A DNA stretch of 64,000 nt from Chloroflexota bacterium (GCA_021324795.1 JAJPIK010000102.1:1-64000); one strand, 5' to 3'; positions 52,844 through 61,557 are shown, counted from the first letter of the stretch. Numbers and translations: made by a program. Notes: generated by a model not told the origin, from the letters alone.

Positions 52844-54343
52844 ATGATCTCGGCAGCGTCATTTACTCGACGACACTTGCTTGGCCTAGCCAGCAGCCTG
52901 GCCGGGACGGCGCTCCTCTTGGCCTGCGGTGCGTCGTCTAGCTCTTCGACGCCCGCCGCGGCGCCGACCGCCGGCAGCGCTCCAGCCGCTTCCCCCCAAC
53001 CGAGTAGCAGCGCCCCAGCCCAACCGGCACAGTCCGGACAAGAGCTGGTTCCAACTATCGCCGCCGAGAAGCTGATCGTCACCGCCGTGCCTTCACCAGT
53101 CGGTAACATGGAAGGTAACCTGAGCTTGTGGCACAGCTTCGGGAAGATCCAGGGCGGTGGCCTGGCCATGCTCGATCTGATTGCCGCTTTCACCAAGCTT
53201 TACCCGAAGGTCAAAATCACGAATGTCTACGATGCGACCCCAGACAAGTATATGGCGGCGATCGCCAGCGGAAATGTACCGGATCTGCTCAAGCTCTCGG
53301 CCACCGACATCCCGGCGCTCGGCCAGCGTGGCGCTTTGCTTGCCCTCGATTCCTACATCTCGCGCGACAAATGGGATATGAAGCAATATTTCGACTTCGT
53401 TGTCGAGCAATGCTCATGGGGTGGCAAGACCTACGCGATAACCCACCACCCCGATATCCGCTGCACGTTCACCAATCCGGCCATTTTGAAAGAAGCTGGG
53501 CTGGATCCCGACAAGGTTCCAGAAAGCTGGGACGACCTCATCGTCTGGGGCGCCAAGATGAATAAGCAGGACAACGGTCGCTGGGTCCGCTTTGGTTACG
53601 TTCCGTCCTGGACCGAAGCCAACTGGCCCACTGAACTCATGCAAGCGAATGGCGCGACCTTTCTCTCCGATGACGGTCGCAAGGTCAACTTTAACTCCGA
53701 TCAGGCGGCGGAAGCGCTCCAGTGGGCGATCGATACGACCGACAAGATCGACGGTGGCTATAACAACACGGTGACCATGGTCAAATCGAACCAGTATCCT
53801 GGTGCCGGGCCACCACAATGGCTCTTTGCCCAGTCGCACCTGGGGATGATGCTCTTCGGGAACTGGGCCTGGAACGCGATCACGATCTACGATCCCAAGC
53901 TCGCGGCAAAGAACGCGATGTTTCCCGGCGGACCGAGTGCCAAGGGACAGGGATTTGTCTTCGGTGGTGGCCAGATGGTCTCGATTCCGAAAGGGGCCAA
54001 GAGTCCCGATCTTGCCTGGGAATGGCTGAAATTCCTTGGATCGGCAGAAGGCGGTTATCTCGTCCAGGCGCGAACGAGCGACGTGTCCGGAAATATCCAG
54101 GCCGCCAACGATCCGCGCATTGTCGAGGCGAAGCTGGGCCGCAAAGAGATTCTGCCGTACTTTTCCAAGGCGAATCGGTTCGCTTACTTGCGCTCGCCGA
54201 TTTCCCAGCAGTTCGACGACGAGATAAGCCGGCTTGCCGACCGGGTGAGCCTGAAACAAATGACGGTAAAGCAGGCTCTCGGAGTGTCAGAGAAAGCAAT
54301 CCAGAAGGCATTGGATGACTACTGGTCCACCCAAAAATCCTGA
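52844..54343 (+). CDS. Sugar ABC transporter substrate-binding lipoprotein (family 1), second of a tandem pair
   Basis: About 499 residues. The ATG at 52844 is preceded by GGAGGGAAGGA; the GTG at 52829 that overlaps the upstream stop is less likely. Leader FTRRHLLGLASSLAG with lipobox LLLAC, then a Ser/Ala/Pro tether. The binding domain repeats the neighbour's hallmarks: LSLWHSFGKIQGGGLAML, KITNVYDATPDK and RWVRFGYVPSWTEANWP. The C-terminal segments differ more, so ligand preference may differ. Only 11 bp separate the two genes, a recent tandem duplication. Confidence 0.9.
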   Translation: MISAASFTRRHLLGLASSLAGTALLLACGASSSSSTPAAAPTAGSAPAASPQPSSSAPAQPAQSGQELVPTIAAEKLIVTAVPSPVGNMEGNLSLWHSFGKIQGGGLAMLDLIAAFTKLYPKVKITNVYDATPDKYMAAIASGNVPDLLKLSATDIPALGQRGALLALDSYISRDKWDMKQYFDFVVEQCSWGGKTYAITHHPDIRCTFTNPAILKEAGLDPDKVPESWDDLIVWGAKMNKQDNGRWVRFGYVPSWTEANWPTELMQANGATFLSDDGRKVNFNSDQAAEALQWAIDTTDKIDGGYNNTVTMVKSNQYPGAGPPQWLFAQSHLGMMLFGNWAWNAITIYDPKLAAKNAMFPGGPSAKGQGFVFGGGQMVSIPKGAKSPDLAWEWLKFLGSAEGGYLVQARTSDVSGNIQAANDPRIVEAKLGRKEILPYFSKANRFAYLRSPISQQFDDEISRLADRVSLKQMTVKQALGVSEKAIQKALDDYWSTQKS

Positions 54344-54471
54344 AAAACATGCCCTTACTTCTCGGTGACACGTAGTCCGGCCATTCCGAGCGCCCTGCGC
54401 GAGAGACCCTGCCGTCGCTCGAAATGACCGGATTAGTAAGTGTCGCTGTCGTACTAAACAACGGGGACAAG

Positions 54472-55422
54472 ATGAGTCAAATCATTACCAAGAGGTTGAT
54501 CGAGCCCCCGGCCTCACGGCGAAGCTGGCACCTGAGCGCCCGCCAGCAGGAGCACCTCGCTGGCTATGTTTTCGCGTCGCCCTGGCTGCTGGGGCTCCTG
54601 TTCTTCGTCGCGATTCCCGTGATCGCGAGCATCTACTTTAGCTTTACCGATTATCAGATCGTCAAGGCGCCGATCTGGATTGGCTTGCGGAACTTTCGTG
54701 AGCTTTTCACCAATGATCCGCTCTTTCTGACCTCACTTTGGAACACGGTCTTCATGGTGATCTTCGGCGTGCCGGTGTCGATGGTGCTGGGCTTGCTCAT
54801 TGCGCTATTGCTCAACCAGCAAGTGAAAGGCCTGGCCATTCTCCGCACGATTTACTATCTTCCGGCCCACATCGCCGGCGTCGCACTGGCAATGCTCTGG
54901 GGCTGGATCCTCAATCCGCAGTTTGGCGTCGTCTCCAACTTTCTCTGGACAGCTTTTCACATTCAGGCCCCACTCTGGCTTGGCGATCCCAATTGGGTCA
55001 AGCCGGCCTTTATTATCATGGGACTCTGGGGCGTTGGCGGGCCAATGATCATCTGGCTCGCCGGACTGCAGGGCATTCCAGATGTGTTTTACGAAGCAGC
55101 CAAGGTTGATGGCGCGACTAAATGGGTGATGTTCCGGAAGATCACCCTGCCACTGCTTAGTCCGACAACCTTTTTCGTCCTGACCACCAGCATTATCAGC
55201 ACCTTTCAGATCTTCACTCAGGCATTCATTCTAACTAACGGCGGCCCGAGCGATGCTAGTCTCTTCTACGCTCTCTATCTATACAACCAAGCGTTCCTCT
55301 TCTTCCGCATGGGGTACGCCGCGGCGATGGCCTGGGTACTCTTCGCGATTATCATGACGGTAACCCTGGTCCAATTCAAGTTCGCCCAAAGCTGGGTCTA
55401 CTACGAAACGGTAAAGGAGTGA
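54472..55422 (+). CDS. Carbohydrate ABC transporter permease, MalF/UgpA type
   Basis: About 316 residues with six predicted helices. The ATG at 54472 has GGGG about 5 nt upstream; the frame is open to 54424 without family content. Marks are YVFASPWLLGLLFFVAIPVI, the EAA loop YEAAKVDGATKWVMF and the NGGPSDASLFYALYLYN motif. It follows the receptor pair after a 128-bp gap and ends 4 bp before its MalG-type partner. Confidence 0.9.
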   Translation: MSQIITKRLIEPPASRRSWHLSARQQEHLAGYVFASPWLLGLLFFVAIPVIASIYFSFTDYQIVKAPIWIGLRNFRELFTNDPLFLTSLWNTVFMVIFGVPVSMVLGLLIALLLNQQVKGLAILRTIYYLPAHIAGVALAMLWGWILNPQFGVVSNFLWTAFHIQAPLWLGDPNWVKPAFIIMGLWGVGGPMIIWLAGLQGIPDVFYEAAKVDGATKWVMFRKITLPLLSPTTFFVLTTSIISTFQIFTQAFILTNGGPSDASLFYALYLYNQAFLFFRMGYAAAMAWVLFAIIMTVTLVQFKFAQSWVYYETVKE

Positions 55423-55426
55423 TCGG

Positions 55427-56305
55427 ATGGGAAGCCAATCCGCCACGCTCGTCGGCGCGCCGCCCGTCCGACGTATCTCGATCAGCCATCTTTTCCGGCG
55501 AAGCATCACCTACCTGGTTCTGATCGCCGGGGCCCTGCTCATGCTCATGCCCCTGCTCTGGATGATCATGGTCTCGCTCGACGAGAACGCCCAGCTCTTC
55601 CTCACTCCACCCGATTGGATTCCTCACGTCGCGCACTGGTCGAACTATCCGCGCTCGGTCACCGTCTTTCCCTTTGCCCGCTATTTTCTCAATACCATGA
55701 CGATCACCGGTGCCAATCTGGTCGGCCAGCTCTTTAGCTGTACCCTCGTCGGCTACTCCTTCGCGCGCTTGCGCTGGCCGGGACGAAATGTGTTCTTTAT
55801 CATCATGCTCGCGACGATGATGGTGCCGCCACAAGTAACGCTGATTCCGCTTTACATCATCTGGCGTCAGTTTGGCGCGCTGGATACCTATGCTCCACTG
55901 ATCATCCCTTCGTTCTTTGGCAGCGCTTACCTCATCTTTCTCACGCGCCAATTCTTTATGTCAATTCCCATGGATCTTGAAGACGCCGCCCGAGTGGATG
56001 GTTGTGGCTACTTTACCATCTATTTCCGGGTGATGCTACCGCTCTCGATTCCCTTGATCGTTACCCTCGCGCTGTTCTCGTTCGTCTGGCATTGGAACGA
56101 TTTCTTCGGTCCCCTGATTTACCTCCAGACGCCGGACAAGTACACGTTGCAATTAGGCCTGCGCGCCTTCAACGGTGAATACCAAACCGACGTACCGCTC
56201 CTTATGGCCGCCGCGACGTTGATGGTTTTACCAATCATCCTGATCTTCCTTTTTGGCCAGCGCTACTTCATTAAGAGCGTGGTACTCAGTGGCCTGAAGG
56301 GGTAA
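55427..56305 (+). CDS. Carbohydrate ABC transporter permease, MalG type
   Basis: 292 residues with six predicted helices. The EAA loop reads DLEDAARVDGCGYF, and the end FGQRYFIKSVVLSGLKG is typical of MalG-type permeases. GGAG lies 7 nt before the ATG. It completes the third CUT1 importer; no ATPase gene follows. The next gene is mannose-1-phosphate guanylyltransferase after a structured 140-bp leader. Confidence 0.92.
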   Translation: MGSQSATLVGAPPVRRISISHLFRRSITYLVLIAGALLMLMPLLWMIMVSLDENAQLFLTPPDWIPHVAHWSNYPRSVTVFPFARYFLNTMTITGANLVGQLFSCTLVGYSFARLRWPGRNVFFIIMLATMMVPPQVTLIPLYIIWRQFGALDTYAPLIIPSFFGSAYLIFLTRQFFMSIPMDLEDAARVDGCGYFTIYFRVMLPLSIPLIVTLALFSFVWHWNDFFGPLIYLQTPDKYTLQLGLRAFNGEYQTDVPLLMAAATLMVLPIILIFLFGQRYFIKSVVLSGLKG

Positions 56306-56307
56306 AT

Positions 56308-56434
56308 GGGGCAGTCGCCGAGATCGCACTTTCGGCAAGAGCTTTCCCGACGAAGGCAAAAGCGAGTACACTGACGGTGAGAATCCGTCGCGGCGAATTG
56401 CCCAACAACGTAGTTCGGCGACGATGACTGCCTC
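56308..56434 (+). promoter_or_regulatory. Structured leader RNA candidate upstream of the mannose-1-phosphate guanylyltransferase gene
   Basis: GGCAGTC (56310-56316) can pair with GACTGCC (56426-56432), closing a domain of about 120 nt. Inside are hairpins GCTTT/AAAGC (56341-56345 with 56359-56363) and GACGG/CCGTC (56373-56377 with 56385-56389, loop TGAGAAT). GCCGA (56317-56321) can pair either with a nearby TCGGC (56332-56336) or with the distant TCGGC (56415-56419). Alternative pairing next to the ribosome site is riboswitch-like. No known class was recognised. Confidence 0.4.
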
Positions 56435-56449
56435 CTGAGGATGGAATTT

Positions 56450-57529
56450 GTGAGTAATCATCTCTACGCACTCATTCTGGCGGGGGGCTCGGGCACTCGC
56501 CTCTGGCCCCGCAGCCGCGCAAGCCTTCCCAAGCAATTCCTGGCCATCACGAGAAGCGACCTTACCATGCTCCAGGAAGCCCAGGCGCGTCTCGAGCCGC
56601 TCGTCACACCCGAGCGCGTGCTCGTGGCGACCGGAGCGGCGAGTGTCGCGACCGTTCGGGACCAGCTCCCGAACGTTCCGGCCGCGAATATCCTGGGCGA
56701 GCCCCAGGGACGTGGCACTGCCGCGGCGATCGGCCTGGCCGCGATTCACCTGCGCCACCGGGATCCCGACGCGGTCATGGCCGTGGTCACCGCGGATCAC
56801 CTGATCGCGCGCACCGAGCTATTCCGTCAGACCCTCGCCACCGCTGCCCAGGGGGCCCGCGATGGCTGGCTCGTCACGATCGGGATTCAGCCGACTTATC
56901 CGGAAACTGGCTACGGCTACATCGAAGTGAATCCCAGCGACGCGGCGAAACGTGGTGAAGCGGTGCCGGTGGCGCGCTTCGTGGAAAAGCCGAACCGCGC
57001 GCGAGCCGAAGAGTTTTTTCGCGCCGGCAACTATTATTGGAACGCCGGAATGTTCGTCTGGACAGTCAGTCGGATCCTCGATGAGATTGCCCATCTGATG
57101 CCCGGGCTTTTCGAAGGGCTAACGGCGATCGAGCGCAGCCTCGGGACCCCCGCCGAGAGCGAAACGTTCGAGCACGTTTGGCCGCGCTTGCCCAACCAAA
57201 CGATTGACTATGGGGTGATGGAGAAAGCAGAACGGGTCGCGGTGGTTCCGGTCGACCTCGGCTGGAGCGATGTCGGAAGCTGGGCCGCGGTCTACGATCT
57301 CCTCCCGAAGGATGAGCGAGCCAACGCCGTTGTCGGACGCCATTTGTCGTCGGACACCCAGCGATCGCTGATCTATAGCCCGCGCCGGCTCGTCGCGACG
57401 CTTGGCCTTGACGCCATGATCGTGGTCGATACCGATGACGTTCTTCTGATCGCGCCACGCTCACGTGCTCAGGATGTGAAGCTCCTTGTCGATAGACTGA
57501 AAGCGGAGGGACTGGACGAGTATCGATGA
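56450..57529 (+). CDS. manC: Mannose-1-phosphate guanylyltransferase
   Basis: About 359 residues, the single-domain type without the isomerase half found in bifunctional proteins. The nucleotidyltransferase motif LILAGGSGTRLWPRSR and the sugar-phosphate site VEKPNRARAEEFF, plus GNYYWNAGMFVW, are conserved. The GTG at 56450 is preferred to ATG at 56441, since GAGGATGG lies at the proper distance and the ATG would touch the ribosome site. The enzyme makes GDP-mannose from mannose 1-phosphate and GTP for glycan or compatible-solute synthesis. The stop overlaps the next gene (ATGA). Confidence 0.92.
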   Translation: MSNHLYALILAGGSGTRLWPRSRASLPKQFLAITRSDLTMLQEAQARLEPLVTPERVLVATGAASVATVRDQLPNVPAANILGEPQGRGTAAAIGLAAIHLRHRDPDAVMAVVTADHLIARTELFRQTLATAAQGARDGWLVTIGIQPTYPETGYGYIEVNPSDAAKRGEAVPVARFVEKPNRARAEEFFRAGNYYWNAGMFVWTVSRILDEIAHLMPGLFEGLTAIERSLGTPAESETFEHVWPRLPNQTIDYGVMEKAERVAVVPVDLGWSDVGSWAAVYDLLPKDERANAVVGRHLSSDTQRSLIYSPRRLVATLGLDAMIVVDTDDVLLIAPRSRAQDVKLLVDRLKAEGLDEYR

Positions 57530-58437
57530 AACGAGATCACGAGCCCTATCACGGCATCTTCACGATCCCTTGTACCCCTTTCCACGCGGACCTGAACGTC
57601 GACGAGGAAGGCCTGGCCAGCGTCGTCGACTTCGCTTGCCGCTGCGGCAGCCACGGCATCGTCTGGCCGGTGCTGGCCAGCGAGTTCTACACCCTGTCTG
57701 ACTCCGAGCGGATACGTGGCTATCCAATCGTCGTCGCAGCCGCGGCCGGACGCGCGCCGGTCGTTGCCGGGGTCGCCGGTACCAGTATCCCCCATGCGAT
57801 CGAGCTAGCGACCGCTGCGGCAAAGGCCGGGGTTGACGCGGTGATCGCGGTTCCCCCGTACACCTACAAGCTCGACAACGAAGGTATTCTGACCTACTTC
57901 CGGGCGATTGCCGCGGCAACCAGCTTGCCCGTCTTCATTCAAAATGCTGCTGCCTTCGGCTCACCGGTCTCGCCGGCCTTTGTCGCCCGCATCGCGCGTG
58001 AGATCCCGTCGGAAGTCTACGTTAAGGAAGAGGTCCCACCCGCGCTGCATCGCATCAGTGAGACGGTTGCCCTACGAGAACCGGCGATCAAAGGTATCTT
58101 CGCCGGTCACGGTGGTACCGATCTGATTGAGGAGCTACGTCGCGGCGCGGTAGGGAATATGCCGGGAGCCGCGCTTGCCGACGTCCTAGTCGCAATCTAC
58201 GAGCGCTACCGATCCGGGGACGAAGCCGGCGCCCGTGAGATCCATGGCCACTTCCTGATCGCTTCCCAAGTGCTGCGCCAGCCAGGTGGGGGGGCACGAG
58301 TGACGAAAGAAATGCTCGTCCGACGCGGTGTCATCCGCGGTGCGCTCACCCGTCTGCCGTCACCCCCTCTCGACGACGAGGATCGCTACGAGCTGGACCG
58401 CTGTTTGGAAAGTTTGAGCGAATTGTTCAGAGTTTAG
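57526..58437 (+). CDS. DHDPS/N-acetylneuraminate lyase-family aldolase
   Basis: 303 residues, TIM barrel. The Schiff-base lysine is Lys167 in YVKEE. The position normally held by the catalytic Tyr (LYNVPGRTG) reads FIQNAAAFG, so the Tyr is replaced by Gln139. That argues against dihydrodipicolinate synthase itself and for a keto-sugar-acid or other pyruvate lyase. The N-terminus GIFTIPCTPFHADLNVD is typical. The start overlaps the preceding stop by 4 nt. Next is a mannonate-dehydratase-like gene, consistent with sugar acid breakdown (inference). Confidence 0.88.
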   Translation: MKRDHEPYHGIFTIPCTPFHADLNVDEEGLASVVDFACRCGSHGIVWPVLASEFYTLSDSERIRGYPIVVAAAAGRAPVVAGVAGTSIPHAIELATAAAKAGVDAVIAVPPYTYKLDNEGILTYFRAIAAATSLPVFIQNAAAFGSPVSPAFVARIAREIPSEVYVKEEVPPALHRISETVALREPAIKGIFAGHGGTDLIEELRRGAVGNMPGAALADVLVAIYERYRSGDEAGAREIHGHFLIASQVLRQPGGGARVTKEMLVRRGVIRGALTRLPSPPLDDEDRYELDRCLESLSELFRV

Positions 58438-58467
58438 GATGAAAAATCTGACCGAGACAGGTGGTCC

Positions 58468-59487
58468 ATGAAGCGCTTTACGGTTGGCAAGCAGCTTGGA
58501 GACGTTTCGGACGAAACGCTACGCTTTTATCGACAAATCGGCGTCGAAGAGGTCACCATGCCATCGCGTCTCACGATGACGGTTACACCAAGCCGACCGC
58601 TCGTGCCGCCGCCTCAGCCCGGGATGGAGCGCCCTCAGCCACCAGCTTGGCGGGAGAGCGAGCTAGCCCAGATTCGTGAGCGGATCGAGTCATTCGACCT
58701 GATCCCCACCGCGATCAGCTTGCCAATCTCGGCGAACGTAATCCAGGGGCGGGCCGGCCGCGACGCCGATTTGGAATCGATCTGTCGCTCGCTGGAGGTC
58801 GCTGGACGGATCGGCCTATCGGTTGCTACCTATGGCTTCGGGGCGCTCCGGGCCTCGGAAGGCTATTACCTGCGGGCCGGCGAAGGACGCGGCGGCAGCA
58901 GCTTGCGCGCGTTCGACGCCGCCCGGATCGAGGGGTTACCTCCACTTCCGAACGTTGGTCGAATCAGCCGCGAGGAGATCTGGGAAAACCTTGTCTATTT
59001 CTTGAAGACGGTCGTGCCGATCGCCGAGAGCGCCGGTCTACGCCTCGCCGCGCACTTCAACGACCCGCCCGTTCCAGAGTTTCGGGGAGTTGGCCAGGCT
59101 TTGCGCACAGTTGACGACTTCAAACGGCTGATCGAGGTCGTCGATAGTCCAGCCAACAGCGTGTTCATCGACACCGGTGGCTTCACGGAAATGGGTGAAA
59201 ACGCTGCCGAGGTCATTCGCTATTTCGGCGAGCGAGACCGGATTGGTACCGTGCACTTCCGGAACGTCCGGGTCGAGATCCCGTACCTGCGCTACACCGA
59301 GACGTTCCTGGAAGACGGCGATTGCGACGTGCTCGCCTGCGCCCAGGCCTTCGCCGACGTTGGCTACACCGGTATGATCGACCCTGATCACACGCCAGGG
59401 ATCAGCGGTGATACAACCGATCACTGGATCGGCTGGGCTTACACAGTCGGCCAGCTCATCGCGCTGCGCACGGCAGTTTATCATTGA
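58468..59487 (+). CDS. Mannonate dehydratase-like protein (UxuA fold)
   Basis: 339 residues of the xylose-isomerase-like TIM barrel. UxuA-like features are AESAGLRLAAHFNDPPVPEF (compare the AHPDDPP-type metal segment), FIDTGGFTEMGEN, VHFRNVRVE and the ending DPDHTPGISGD. UxuA removes water from mannonate to give 2-keto-3-deoxygluconate in uronic acid catabolism. AGGTGG lies about 4 nt before the ATG. It is 30 bp after the DHDPS-like aldolase gene, which could act on the keto-deoxy product (inference). Confidence 0.88.
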   Translation: MKRFTVGKQLGDVSDETLRFYRQIGVEEVTMPSRLTMTVTPSRPLVPPPQPGMERPQPPAWRESELAQIRERIESFDLIPTAISLPISANVIQGRAGRDADLESICRSLEVAGRIGLSVATYGFGALRASEGYYLRAGEGRGGSSLRAFDAARIEGLPPLPNVGRISREEIWENLVYFLKTVVPIAESAGLRLAAHFNDPPVPEFRGVGQALRTVDDFKRLIEVVDSPANSVFIDTGGFTEMGENAAEVIRYFGERDRIGTVHFRNVRVEIPYLRYTETFLEDGDCDVLACAQAFADVGYTGMIDPDHTPGISGDTTDHWIGWAYTVGQLIALRTAVYH

Positions 59488-59625
59488 ACATCTTATTTGC
59501 CAAAACCGGTGCCAATCATACCAACGCGCACGCGTTCGGTCATCATTTCCTCCCGGGATATGCTAGCATGGATGATGATCACCTATAAGGCGGGGACTTG
59601 GGTGAACTTAAGCCTGGAGGCAGTG

Positions 59626-60240
59626 ATGTCCACGACGCCCCAAACGACCGACGCGGCCGCCAGCGCGGTGCTCGAGGCGGTGCTCAACCGGCGCAGTCCC
59701 GCGGCGTTTAGCAGGGAACAGCCAGCGCGGGCGCAGATCGAGCAATTGATCCAGGCCGCGGTGCGAGCACCGAACCACTACCGCAACGAGCCCTGGCGTT
59801 TCTTTGTCCTTACCGGCCCGGCGCGCGAGCAGCTTGGCGAGGTGTTTGCGGAAAGCTTGAAAGCCAAGCTGGCGTCTCCGGACGCCCCCGAAAATGCCGC
59901 CGCGCTGGAGCGCGAGCGGGCCAAGCCGCTGCGCGCCCCCGTTGTCATCGCCGTCGCCGCGGTCAAGACCGATAATCCCAAGGCGCTTCCCGACGAAGAT
60001 CTCAGCGCGACCGCCGCGGCGGTCGAAAATATGCTCACCGTCGCCCCGGCTCTGGGACTCGGAGCCTTCTGGCGCACCGGCGACGCCGCGAGCGACGAAC
60101 GGGTCAAGGCGTTCTTCGGCTTACGCCCCGAGGATCGGATCGTCGCTTTCGTCTATGTTGGCTATCCGGAGGTCATGGGCAAGCTGACGCCACGGCGCGA
60201 CGTCAGCGAGACGACGACCTGGCTTGGCTGGAACGAGTGA
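59626..60240 (+). CDS. Nitroreductase-family flavoprotein
   Basis: About 204 residues. The ATG at 59626 has GGAGG 6 nt upstream; an open frame from 59497 lacks family similarity. Family features are LNRRSPAAFSREQPARAQIE with the FMN-contact Arg-Arg-Ser, RAPNHYRNEPWRFFVLTG, and LGLGAFWRTGDAA near the end. It would reduce nitro- or quinone-like compounds with NAD(P)H. The stop codon overlaps the GTG of the MFS transporter gene, so the two are co-translated and may handle the same compound, for example by reduction and efflux (inference). Confidence 0.9.
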   Translation: MSTTPQTTDAAASAVLEAVLNRRSPAAFSREQPARAQIEQLIQAAVRAPNHYRNEPWRFFVLTGPAREQLGEVFAESLKAKLASPDAPENAAALERERAKPLRAPVVIAVAAVKTDNPKALPDEDLSATAAAVENMLTVAPALGLGAFWRTGDAASDERVKAFFGLRPEDRIVAFVYVGYPEVMGKLTPRRDVSETTTWLGWNE

Positions 60241-61490
60241 CGTTGTTGCGCCGATCATCGCTACCGATCGTCTATCTGGCAGTCTTCGTTGATCTGGTTG
60301 GCTTCGGCATCATCCTACCGATTCTGCCTTTTTATGCCGAGAAGTTCGGCGCGGGCGGCTTCTGGGTGGGGGCTATTCTCACCGCTTACTCGGCTGCTCA
60401 GTTCGTCAGTGCGCTGTTTCTCGGCCGACTGAGCGATCGGATTGGCCGACGGCCGATTCTCTTGGTGAGTTTACTTGGCTCCGCGCTCTCGCTCACTGCA
60501 ACCGGTCTTGCCAATAGTCTTGTCCTACTATTGCTCAGCCGGCTGATTGCCGGGGCATTCGGTGGCAGCATCACCACCGCGCAGGCCTACGTTGCCGACG
60601 TGACGACGCCCGCCGAGCGGACGAAGTATCTGGGCCTGCTGGGCGCAGCGATTGGCATGGGATTCGTTTTCGGACCAGCGATCGGTGCCGGTCTCAGTGG
60701 CTTCGGATTCAACACCGCCGCTTTCGTCGCGGCCGGGCTCGCCGCGGTCAACCTCCTGATCGCGCTCGTTGCTCTACCGGAGTCACGTCTGCCAGGGAGA
60801 TCTCGCTCCACGCAGCGAAGCGTCCGGACGGTTCATTTAGTCGCCGCGCTGCACGAGCAAACGCTCAGCGCTGCCTTGCTGTCGACCTTTTTTGCCACGA
60901 TCGCCTTCGTTGCGATGGAAACCACCTTTGCCCTCTTTGGTCAGGAGCGCTTCGGTCTGGATCCGGCGCGTCTGGGCATCGTCTTCGCACTGGTCGGCAT
61001 AGTAGTAGCGGTGGTCCAGGGGGGACTGATCGGCCGACTGCATCGTCGTTATGACGATCGCACCCTGGCCGGGGTTGGCGCGACGCTCATGGCAATCGCC
61101 TTCGCGCTCATCCCAGTCGCGCCGAATCTGCCTGCTGCTATTATCGCTCTCGGCGGGTTGGCAGCCGGGCAAGGGCTGGTCTCGCCAGCCCTGTCCAGCC
61201 TGATCTCCCAAAGCAGCCACGGCGACAGCCAAGGGCAGGCCCTCGGACTCGGCCAATCGCTCAGCGCTGGCGCCCGGGCGGTCGGACCGCTCTGCGCCGG
61301 CTGGCTCTTCGACCGCGGCGTTGCCCTTCCCTATTTGATCGCTGGTTTGCTGATGCTCGCCGTCGTCTGGCTGGTGAGCCGAGTCGCAATCGTGAATTCA
61401 GGGATCGAGGGGCAGGAATCCGGAGATTCGGTTTACTCCTATCGAGGCCATCCTTCGCGCGAATTTCCTCTCCCCCTGGAAGAGGGTTAG
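60237..61490 (+). CDS. MFS drug/metabolite efflux transporter (TetA type)
   Basis: 417 residues with 12 predicted helices. The N-terminal motif DLVGFGIILPILPFYAE, the loop-2 motif GRLSDRIGRRPILL and the motif C-like GMGFVFGPAIGAGLSGFG place it with TetA-type drug/proton antiporters. The GTG start overlaps the nitroreductase stop. The last residues (FPLPLEEG) are encoded by a dispersed repeat at 61464-61498, so the C-terminal ~20 residues are probably an accidental extension. Confidence 0.9.
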   Translation: MTLLRRSSLPIVYLAVFVDLVGFGIILPILPFYAEKFGAGGFWVGAILTAYSAAQFVSALFLGRLSDRIGRRPILLVSLLGSALSLTATGLANSLVLLLLSRLIAGAFGGSITTAQAYVADVTTPAERTKYLGLLGAAIGMGFVFGPAIGAGLSGFGFNTAAFVAAGLAAVNLLIALVALPESRLPGRSRSTQRSVRTVHLVAALHEQTLSAALLSTFFATIAFVAMETTFALFGQERFGLDPARLGIVFALVGIVVAVVQGGLIGRLHRRYDDRTLAGVGATLMAIAFALIPVAPNLPAAIIALGGLAAGQGLVSPALSSLISQSSHGDSQGQALGLGQSLSAGARAVGPLCAGWLFDRGVALPYLIAGLLMLAVVWLVSRVAIVNSGIEGQESGDSVYSYRGHPSREFPLPLEEG

Positions 61491-61498
61491 GATGAGGG
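61464..61498. repeat. Dispersed palindromic repeat at the end of the MFS gene
   Basis: CCTCT (61467-61471) pairs with AGAGG (61481-61485), and the sequence continues GGTTAGGATGAGGG. On the minus strand this is the widespread CCCTCAxCCTAACCCTCT repeat. It overlaps the 3' end of the MFS coding region and may act as its terminator. The element at 9122-9152 is a partial relative. Confidence 0.6.
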
Positions 61499-61557
61499 CT
61501 GTGCGTCCGATTGTCTATCGAGCGTTCTCTTTTACATTAGAACTCTTGAGCTAATCT

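Noticed and set aside
53414..54259. 281-residue open frame antisense to a sugar receptor
   Set aside because: Shadow of a clear family 1 receptor gene.
56373..56410. GGTGAGAATCC followed by GCCCAACAACGTAG looks like part of a cobalamin riboswitch
   Set aside because: The flanking conserved boxes and the spacing do not fit, and the downstream gene is unrelated to cobalamin. Only a generic structured leader is claimed.
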